From contig BQKZ01001388.1 in NCBI GenBank assembly GCA_036244855.1, positions 1-12,716 on the forward strand: a stretch of 12,716 nt of DNA. The letters run 5' to 3'. Source of the DNA: Temnopleurus reevesii. Taxonomy: Eukaryota; Echinodermata; Echinoidea; Temnopleuroida; Temnopleuridae. The translations under genes and the position numbers were made by a program. Positions 1 through 6,180 of this stretch are shown one piece after another. Position 1 is the stretch's first letter, and each line of letters starts with the position of its first letter. The notes under the pieces were generated by a model that did no database searches, was not told the origin of the DNA, and worked only from the letters and a program-made list of their open reading frames with translations.

Positions 1-77
1 ACTATATAGTAGAAAACATTTGATTGATACAATCATTTAAAGTCTTATTTCCGTTTTAATTTCTCTCTCTGACCGAA

Positions 78-402
78 GGTTTCAGGCAATACGCTCAATT
101 TAGAAACGAAATTGCATTTTAATGTTTACTTTTCAATGAAAACATGTGTTTCTCTGAAATTTAGAATATTCAAATAAAATCAAGATAAAAATACTTAATT
201 TGTGGGAATTCAGTCACATTTGATATTCAGTCACATTTGAAATTTGAAAGGTTTCATGCAATACGCTCAATTTATAAACAAAATTGAATTTTAATGTTTA
301 CTTTTCAATAATAGCATGAGTATCTCTGAAATTAAAAATAATCAAATAAAATTGAAATTAAAATACTTAATTTGTGGTAATTCAGTCACATTTGAAATTT
401 GA
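78..402. repeat. two-copy tandem duplication, 172-bp period
   Basis: Copy one begins GGTTTCAGGCAATACGCTC at 78; copy two begins GGTTTCATGCAATACGCTC at 250. The offset is still 172 at ACTTAATTTGTGG near both ends, so the copies are collinear. They differ by scattered substitutions and small indels. The 3' part of copy one has an extra short duplication of ATTCAGTCACATTTGA. This looks like a satellite-type dimer or a segmental tandem duplication. Confidence 0.85.
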
Positions 403-689
403 TTTGCATAGCGAAAAAGCTCTCAATAAGTTCACATAACTTATTTGTATTGCCTGTAAAATCATCGTTTGCATGAGAACATTTATCATTGTGTTAGCGA
501 AAGGATTTGCTTTTCAAGAAGAGCAGACAAATATAGAAATAGAACTTTGAAATGCAGTTAATGTCTCTTCACGAGAGTCATATCATACTTTCCATTCTGG
601 AATAGAGTTTGATAGCTCATAATCATACTTTTGACAAAAATATATAGTCATCTTAATTACATTAAGAATCATTTTTAATGTAAAATCTC
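403..689. other. AT-rich non-coding DNA, no feature seen
   Basis: AT-rich sequence downstream of the dkk3-like gene. I see no coding potential, RNA gene or repeat beyond short A/T runs. Confidence 0.6.
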
Positions 690-707
690 GTCAAGAGATA
701 GCGCCCT

Positions 708-713
708 TTTATT
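708..713 (-). terminator. candidate polyadenylation signal AATAAA
   Basis: TTTATT on the plus strand reads AATAAA on the minus strand, about 300 nt past the dkk3-like stop codon. It is the only canonical hexamer I see on that strand between the stop and the window edge. Cleavage would fall near 680-698. Confidence 0.5.
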
Positions 714-830
714 TATCGCCAGTTTGGCTGCACCGCGGTCGGTGGTGGGCATTGACGCATCGCGTCTTTCCCCGCCGAACTCTTGATACGTAGCCTGACG
801 AAACTTTTTGTGCCAGCGCGCTCTCATGCC

Positions 831-930
831 ACCATCGGATGTCATCGGAAAGCATCGAAAGCAATCGGGAGTCACCGGGAGCAATCGGGATGAATCGGAA
901 GCAATCGGAATGCATCGGTAACCATCGGAG
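831..930. repeat. ten-copy 10-bp tandem repeat, core ATCGG
   Basis: Exactly ten contiguous 10-bp units with no indel. The plus-strand consensus is GCAATCGGAA, and eight of ten units carry ATCGG, the others ATCGA and ACCGG. Every unit keeps a CpG. Units differ at 1-4 positions, so the array is not newly made. It falls in the probable 3'UTR, where the RNA would read UUCCGAUUGC repeatedly. Confidence 0.93.
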
Positions 931-1010
931 CAAGACGAGCAGCACATGTAGCATCATCATAAGCAAGAATGTATAGCACATATCTTCGTATTTAAGCCGA
1001 GTATTTCTCA

Positions 1011-1071
1011 TCACCGAGGCTGACATCGCATATGATCACGGTCCGTCCAAAAGCGAAGAACAAATTCTTGT
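1011..1071 (-). CDS. dkk3: dkk3-like terminal coding exon 4: last Cys-2 cysteine and stop
   Basis: 61 nt, found from the acceptor TTCCTATTTCTCTTACAG followed by ACAAG. One base completes Glu207. The exon then codes QEFVLRFWTDRDHMRCQPR and ends TGA TGA (double stop from 1013). Phase 2 fits the exon 3 donor exactly. Cys223 supplies the tenth Cys-2 cysteine, and the R-C-Q-P-R end resembles the C-Q-(R/K) ends of vertebrate Dkk1/2/4. The loop between cysteines 9 and 10 is 25 residues, longer than in the vertebrate proteins. No transcript is available to confirm this exon. Confidence 0.8.
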
Positions 1072-3582
1072 CTGTAAGAGAAATAGGAAGAGAATGGAAA
1101 TATTATTAATTGATTTCTTCTGGTGCGATGTTTCAAGATACTTAGGACTTCAATCATGTTTCTTACTTTTTTTGTAATGTATTCTTTTTGTTGAGCACCA
1201 TGTGCCTGGCGGATACCGGCGCTATATAAATACCCATCTTATTATTAGCAATAGTAATAGAAACGATCTCAGTTAAAATGGAAATAAATTGCCCAACAAA
1301 CTATTTGAGGATGATGAAAATTTGATCAAACGTTTGAGTATATGTTGTCACTTCTATGCGTTTTTAGCCAATGTTCATAAAAAGTTTTAAAAGATGCTCC
1401 GACGTCCGAGGACACAAAAACTACAGAAGGAAATATATAATCTATAATTCTGCGTTTAAGGTTCGTAGTTTAAAGTTCACGAACGCTCGATAGACGTTGC
1501 TTATGAACACAAAGGTGTCATCAAACATTTATAAGTTCATATTTTATTTAGTACAACTTATAAGGTATTTTATTGCATATTGCATGTTCTCGTTTACTCG
1601 AAATTGAAAGAAAATGTTATTCTTATGAAAATACAGTCTCTATTGTGCTATTTACTTATTGAATGTGTGATAATGATCATTATCTAGAAATTTCGACAAA
1701 AATATAGAGAAAATTACTCACTCTCTTTTTTCCAAGACGACCGTTTCACTGCAGATAAGTCCCTCCTCGCACGGACATAACGTATCGAGTACATATTCTA
1801 GACCGCCTTGTGGGATGTAACATTTCGCCTGGACGGGGAGTTTCTGCTTACACACAGATTCTCCGTGCTGCTTCGCACAGCACATGTTGCTTGAACAATC
1901 CTTATCGTTTCGGCATCGCGCCCCTGAAAGAAGAATGGAAGAGTCGAAAATGTTCGTTAAACTATTGACCAATCAAAAAGACTTATAGGGCAAAGTTTGC
2001 TTAGCGATGTTCAATCGGTAGAAAATATGTTACAAGTCAAAATATTTCCTAAATAAATGGAAATGTCTTTTCAAACTGCTTATGCCATTAAAAAATGTTT
2101 AATCAAAAAATGTTTCGCTGTATGAAATGTTTATTTTAAATCCGTATGAAATCGAACCTCATTAAAGAATTGGCATTATTTTCATCTATACAAAGGATAT
2201 TGCTCCGGTCAAATGGTATGCTCAAATGGTATGCTTTCTCGGCAATAGAACCATTGAAAGAAAACTTAACAAATAGAAGGAAGGAAGGAAAGAAAAAAAG
2301 ACCCCAATGTACGATGAAAAGGGGACTTGCGTTTAGGGCCCTCCTATTGTGTATCATGTATAGATCATGCGCTGTCAATCACATGACGAAAAGAATAGAC
2401 AAAACAAGACCTGTCTACTGCTCTACAGGTGTCCCCCGTCAAAGATACTCTATAAGTAAAGATGAGACTAATCTTGTCTCTTCATGATGTCCAATTTTTG
2501 TGATTCCATATAACGTTTGACGCCCGGATTTTAGTGGGTTTTCGAAATTGGTAGGGGGAGGAGGGGAGGGGGGGCTTGTGGACGGTTGAAAACAGGTACG
2601 CATCATTTTGTTGCGCGCACATGAGAAAAAAAAGAAAAAATACATTAAAAATCGTTCACTTTTTGATATGACGTTTATGTCTCGATGACTTTGCGGGAAG
2701 TACTTATTTGTTTAAATCCCCCGAGCCGTTTGCTTGGAGTATTAGTTATGGCAGGATCAATATTTGCCATCAAAATGTCACGTTTTAGTACGATCCCCAC
2801 GCCCCAAAAGGCTACAGTAAAGGGTAGCAATCATTGAATTGCGTGTCACTTTGATAAGACCCGTTGACTCCTGTGACGTTCTGACCAAAATGATTGACAG
2901 AAAAGAACATTTAACTTATTCAATGAAGACTTCTTCAATTTGAAGCAAACATTTTCCTTTCTTTTATCACTTCATATATTCATGTTTACTTTTTACATTT
3001 CTAATCAAATCATCTTACCAAATATCCAGAAAGAACTTGATATATGTTTTTCAGAAAATTGTAACTATATATATATAAAAAAAAAAAAAAAACTCCAAAA
3101 TGGGTTTCATTACTCCGTTTGAATTTCCATTAACATTTTGAGAAGAATCGCAACTTTAAAAAAAGAAAAACATCGCAACTCAAGAAAATAAAACATTTCA
3201 CTAACAAACGCAAGTTTCTTGCAACAACCCTGGGCCCAATTACATTTAAAAATGCAAGTTAGGCAATTTACGGCAACTCAGTTAGCAACCAATCAGGAGA
3301 CCATATTTAGGACTTGCGTTTAATCTTAATTTTGCAATAGGGCCAAGGGGATAATAGTGTAGAGACTCACCTAAAGTTCTTTCTGGAACGCTAAGTCGGC
3401 AAGTGCCAAACATGCAGTCGTAGCCCTTCTGGCAATGTCCATCTCGTCTGCAGTGAGTCCCTGGTCGTCGATGTCGGTGGCATCCACCGTAGTGGAGATC
3501 GCAGAATCTTCCTCGACCACAGGTCTTATCGTTGTCACATGGAATGTCCTGGGGAAAATATGAAAATGATTCATTAATAATG

Positions 3583-3613
<31 letters not shown>

Positions 3614-5126
3614 CAATAATAATGATAATAATAATTACAAAAAAAATAATAATAACAATAGTAATAATAGCGAGTGTATGCACACTACACAGGCTGGTTG
3701 GTTTGAAATTAAATAATACACATTAGATAGAAGTGTTCAAGATGTACGGTATATCATGTGCTTAAATTGCACTTTTGTTTTGTGAAAGTTCAACTTTGCG
3801 CCCCCCCCCCCAAAAAAAAAAAGATAAATATATATCTTCCAAGCTTTGAGATCAACATTTTTTACTTTGAATGCAACACAGGAACTTATCTTAATCAAAG
3901 GGTTTCTTGAATAAAATACCCACATTTTGATTATTTGCTACTAAATGATAAATCCAAATTAATTTATTGGCAACATTGAATGATATGTATACTATAACGT
4001 TTACGCGGACGTCATCTGACGTAAAATATCGATTCTTTTTTTCCAATTCGCCTTTAAATATCGCACCGTAACAATGTAAAACTGTCTCGATTAAGACTTT
4101 AAATAAAAGGAACTTGCTTTCTGGAGCCTGATGGACACATATAATGACTGGTTTTCTGTCTTCAATGAAGGCTCATCAAAAATCGACCCAGTCTCAGGAC
4201 AAGACTGAATTGAGTTCGGGACCTGGCACCAGAATCGAGACTGTAACGCGATCTATTCACATTTACCCAGGACGTATTGTTGCATCGACGAGAAGTGTGA
4301 ACGGTAACAATAGGCTTTAATTGCGGTTCCGATTAATTGACAGATACTGGATGGTGTATGGCTTCATTTACGTGTATATTGAAGCGCAGTAGTATTCTAC
4401 ATGGAGTCCATGTCAAACAAGCCTGAGCAAACAAACATGATATTTGGTATTTTACAGTATTAAAGCAAACCAAAATATTGGAATTTGCTCATTGATTTGA
4501 TTTTTAACATAATGCTGGTTATGTTCGAAATCAAATCAATTATTTCTTTTGAGTTTATTAATGCATGAAGAAGGATGCAGTCATTGCTAAAAACAAATAT
4601 GTCTTTTTCGACGTATTCAAAAATTGAAAACATTATGGCACCAGTTAAAGCGTTTATGGGCAAGGAGAGTGAATTATTGACAAATGTACAATAAGTGTGC
4701 AGCGATAGGAGCAAATGTATCTTATACACAAAACAAATGAAATGGGAAACATGAGTAGGTTTAAATTTTTTTTAAAAATTGAAAAAAAAACAGCCTCATT
4801 AGGAGCCAGTTAGTTATTTTAAATCACTCAGAATAACAATTAAATCATTTTATACATTATTTAAAAAAATAAATAAAATTACTTACATCATAATAGCGAG
4901 CCTCAGTTTCGTTGATCAGTAGCCTTGCCTGGATGTTCCTCGGGTGGTCAATCTCCAGATCGTTGGTGTCGAGCTGCGGGCCGGCGTCAACCATCTCGGG
5001 GGTGATACGACCCTGGGCGTGCTGTCCGCTCCACATCCAGTTCCACATGTATGCATTGGCCTGATCAACGATCATGGCGAGAAGCGCGAAGACGCAGACG
5101 ATCAAGGTTTCGTTGATTCGAACCAT
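1011..5126 (-). CDS. dkk3: Dickkopf-family secreted protein, Dkk3-like, four exons, complete (226 aa)
   Basis: Spliced CDS of 4887-5126, 3371-3548, 1722-1923 and 1011-1071, read on the minus strand. Every junction is GT-AG and the phases (0, 1, 2) match. Residues 1-25 form a signal peptide (hydrophobic core LIVCVFALLAMIV, A-N-A cleavage site). Residues 26-80 are Trp/Met-rich at the start, with an N-glycosylation sequon N72-E-T. Cys-1 (84-130) has 8 cysteines and Cys-2 (143-223) has 10, spaced C-x5-C-x4-CC-x8-C-x9-C-x14-C-x-C-x5-C-x25-C, the colipase-fold pattern of Dickkopf proteins. The 12-residue linker between the domains is short, as in Dkk3; Dkk1/2/4 linkers are much longer. CPC is Dkk3-like, but EEGL and the CQPR end resemble Dkk1/2/4. 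Family members are secreted Wnt/LRP6 or Kremen modulators, and Dkk3 is the divergent, weakly Wnt-active member. No N-x-I LRP6-binding motif occurs in residues 26-80. At 226 aa it is shorter than vertebrate Dkk3 (about 350), mainly in the N-terminal region. Family assignment is firm; subfamily is less sure. Confidence 0.9.
1072..1721 (-). other. dkk3-like intron 3 (650 bp, phase 2)
   Basis: Bounded by donor GTGAGT at 1721 and acceptor TTACAG at 1072. AT-rich. It holds a retroelement-like tail near 1190-1260 in the opposite orientation to the gene; otherwise nothing recognisable. Confidence 0.8.
1190..1260 (+). mobile_element. degenerate 3' tail of a retroelement (SINE/LINE type)
   Basis: TTGAGCACCATGTGCCTGG, then GCGCTATATAAATA, then a broken ATT/ATA tail. 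The GCGCTATATAAATA plus (ATT)n ending is a common 3' terminus of retroelements in invertebrate and fish genomes (recalled, not searched). Only the tail is visible; no body or coding part is seen. Confidence 0.5.
1722..1923 (-). CDS. dkk3: dkk3-like coding exon 3: linker end and most of Cys-2 domain
   Basis: 202 nt, residues 141-206 with shared codons 140 and 207. The acceptor is CTTCTTTCAG followed by GG GCG CGA TGC, which completes Gly140. The donor after AAA AGA GA is a consensus GTGAGT (phase 2). The exon holds nine of the ten Cys-2 cysteines, including the CCAK pair and the C-P-C-E-E-G-L-I-C motif. Reading through the donor gives an immediate TGA, so the tenth cysteine must come from another exon, which is found at 1011-1071. 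Confidence 0.93.
2324..2345. repeat. short fragment matching the MITE end at 3311
   Basis: GACTTGCGTTTA at 2324-2335 is identical to 3311-3322 in the right arm of the MITE. It is followed by GGGCCC, echoing the GGGCC that ends that MITE. It may be an internally deleted copy end. Twelve shared bases is thin evidence. Confidence 0.3.
2372..2381 (-). promoter_or_regulatory. perfect PBX-MEIS/PREP decamer in intron 2
   Basis: CTGTCAATCA on the plus strand is TGATTGACAG on the minus strand, the consensus PBX-MEIS/PREP composite site. About 44 bp further on lies ACAGGTGTC (2425-2433), which also occurs in the 5' flank at 5853-5861. Binding is untested. Confidence 0.35.
2891..2900 (+). promoter_or_regulatory. 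second perfect PBX-MEIS/PREP decamer in intron 2
   Basis: TGATTGACAG on the plus strand, exact match to the composite consensus and the second exact copy in this intron. By base composition about 0.02-0.03 exact decamers are expected in a window this size. Confidence 0.35.
3066..3092. repeat. AT dinucleotide run and A-tract
   Basis: Short ATATATATATA run followed by about 16 A residues in intron 2. Simple low-complexity sequence, possibly an old poly(A) tail. Confidence 0.8.
3228..3350. mobile_element. non-autonomous foldback MITE, about 123 bp
   Basis: The left end CCCTGGGCCCAATTACA (3228-3259 overall) and right end TTTTGCAATAGGGCCAAGGGG (3312-3350 overall) are imperfect inverted repeats of 32-39 bp. 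Both run from a CC(T)TGGnCC terminus inward to a TGC(A)AAGT-type segment. The middle includes AGCAACCAATCAGG. There is no coding capacity. TGGGCCC-ended elements of this kind are abundant in marine invertebrate genomes (recalled). No clear target-site duplication is visible. It sits 20 bp inside intron 2 from the exon 2 donor. Confidence 0.7.
3371..3548 (-). CDS. dkk3: dkk3-like coding exon 2: Cys-1 domain
   Basis: 178 nt, residues 81-139 plus one base of codon 140. The acceptor is a pyrimidine-rich TTTTCATATTTTCCCCAG followed by GAC (phase 0), and the donor is TTTAG then GTGAGT (phase 1). The exon carries the whole first cysteine-rich domain, cysteines 84, 90, 96, 103, 113, 119, 125 and 130. 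Vertebrate Dkk Cys-1 domains have ten; here the positions expected within C-H-R-H-R and H-C-Q-K hold non-cysteine residues. The segment is strongly basic between Cys103 and Cys113. Confidence 0.92.
3574..3669. repeat. imperfect (TAA/TGA)n microsatellite
   Basis: Nearly continuous AAT, GAT and AAC triplets on the plus strand (ATT/ATC/GTT in the transcript), with one A-rich break near 3637. It ends about 25 bp upstream of the exon 2 acceptor, so length changes lie close to the branch-point region. Confidence 0.92.
3801..3822. repeat. poly(C)-poly(A) tract
   Basis: Eleven C followed by eleven A in intron 1. Length may be unreliable because of homopolymer error. Confidence 0.9.
4887..5126 (-). 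CDS. dkk3: dkk3-like coding exon 1: signal peptide and N-terminal region
   Basis: 240 nt, residues 1-80. The ATG at 5124-5126 is the first in-frame ATG. It has a strong Kozak context (AAG before, G at +4) and is followed directly by a signal peptide. No ATG in any frame lies on the minus strand for the next 200 nt upstream (5127-5327), which supports this start. The exon ends TAT TAT GAT, then a consensus donor GTAAGT (phase 0). It codes for the signal peptide, a YMWNWMW stretch and an acidic segment ending INETEARYYD. I recognise no domain in residues 26-80. Confidence 0.88.
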
Positions 5127-5327
5127 CTTGAATGAGCGAGGTCGAATAAAATTGTTTGGAATATCACGAGCGAGTGAACGAACTCTCAGGGAAGCGTTTA
5201 TGAAATTGTTTTCGCTCGGGAAAAGATGTAACAAATTCCGTTCGGCACCTAACGGTTGTGTGAAATTGGAGTACTGGTTTCTTTTACTTTCGCGATGATT
5301 CTCTCCTATTCACGTTAACTTCGTCAA
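5127..5327 (-). other. probable 5'UTR and transcription start zone of the dkk3-like gene
   Basis: No ATG occurs on the minus strand in this stretch, as expected of a leader before a signal-peptide start. No TATA box is evident. A CCAAT-like word lies at 5265-5269 (minus). The start site cannot be placed from sequence. Confidence 0.45.
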
Positions 5328-6180
5328 CATCCAAAAATATCTTTGAGGCGATGATTTACAGTCGAATAATGTGATGCAGACTTCGGGTCTAAAGTTTACG
5401 ATGACAAACTCTTTATCGGGTCAGATTTAACTTTCCAGAGGTTAAAGGTTGTTTGAAGTCCAAGTCCTGGCCATAAATTTGAAAGTTGACCTTCTGCTTC
5501 AGGGAGTGTTTTCGTAAAATTATAAAACTGCCAAGGGTAACTTTCGATGGATCGTTCGATGTGAAATGTTCTCGAGGTGGCGTGAGAGGGGTATGTTGTC
5601 CGAAAGAAGCTTCAAAGCTGAAGTGACGATATTCTGGAATTCGAAGTGATATATTCTCTATCATTCACCTGTCCTTGGTTGAGCAGCTCTCGAATCACAA
5701 CACAAAAACGACAACAACACTAAATCATGTTTCGAGTACCCTCTCTCTTTCCCCGCACAATAGGCGCGAGAAACATCGGCATTGTTCGCGCGCTGATTGA
5801 CACGAAGAACAATACGTGAATCGCTATTGTTGGGACTGGGCTGAATGAATGGACAGGTGTCAGTTTGCCTGATTGACGTATGTTAGTGTTGATTGTGCCC
5901 GTGTGTCTGTATTGAAGGGGCGTGCCATTCGTGTGGGGTTTCTGTCACAAATTGTCGACTTTATTGGATGTCTTTTCAGCCAATATAGCCCTTTAGAACG
6001 ATCTGCTAAATTGACATGTTGTGGACTTTTATATGCGTTCTAGTGAAGAAAAACAGCGCTTTATCTATTTTGCCCCGATGACCCGTCAGTTATCAAATGA
6101 AGAGCCCGAAGCAATTGACCTTTAAGTTTAAGAACCTTTAGAGTAGACCTATCTTACACAAAATTTTAAAGCATAGGATG
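5328..6180 (-). promoter_or_regulatory. 5' flank of the dkk3-like gene, candidate cis-regulatory region
   Basis: Contains a DR1-like nuclear-receptor element (5439-5451), three AACAAT Sox-type hexamers (5781-5831), two TGATTGAC words (5794-5801 and 5870-5877), ACAGGTGTC (5853-5861) and an inverted CCAAT pair (5963-5967 minus, 5980-5984 plus). The 5750-5830 part is also richer in CpG than its surroundings. An open frame at 5413-5664 (minus) has no family signature. Function is inferred from position and motifs only. Confidence 0.35.

Larger units (their letters stand above)
690..1010 (-). other. probable 3'UTR of the dkk3-like gene
   Basis: Lies between the stop at 1011 and the first downstream AATAAA on the minus strand. 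It is far richer in CpG than its AT-rich surroundings and contains a 10-bp tandem repeat. Two overlapping reading frames stay open across it on the minus strand (about 90 and 105 codons). They read through the 10-bp repeat and show no known domain, so I treat them as chance. The true 3' end is inferred. Confidence 0.5.
1924..3370 (-). other. dkk3-like intron 2 (1,447 bp, phase 1)
   Basis: Bounded by donor GTGAGT at 3370 and acceptor TTTCAG at 1924. It contains a foldback MITE just inside the donor, an A-tract, a GGAAG-rich stretch near 2278-2292, a 13-bp direct duplication of CAAATGGTATGCT near 2211-2234, and two perfect PBX/MEIS-type decamers. Open frames such as 2146-2487 (+) lack any family signature. 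Confidence 0.85.
3549..4886 (-). other. dkk3-like intron 1 (1,338 bp, phase 0)
   Basis: Bounded by donor GTAAGT at 4886 and acceptor CCCCAG at 3549. It contains the TAA microsatellite near the acceptor, the C11/A11 tract at 3801-3822 and AT-rich sequence. A pair of inverted GTCTCGATT/AATCGAGAC words lies at about 4084 and 4232. Nothing coding. Confidence 0.85.

Noticed and set aside
675..1026. Two overlapping minus-strand open frames (90 and 105 codons)
   Set aside because: They lie in the probable 3'UTR, run through the 10-bp repeat and match no family. The upper edge of the longer one overlaps the dkk3-like stop region in another frame.
2146..2487. 113-codon plus-strand open frame in intron 2
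   Set aside because: Intronic, opposite strand, includes GGAAG simple sequence; no recognisable domain.
5127..5234. Upstream in-frame extension of exon 1
   Set aside because: It contains no ATG (it would need to begin at TTG), and the signal peptide at residue 1 of the 5126 start argues for that start.
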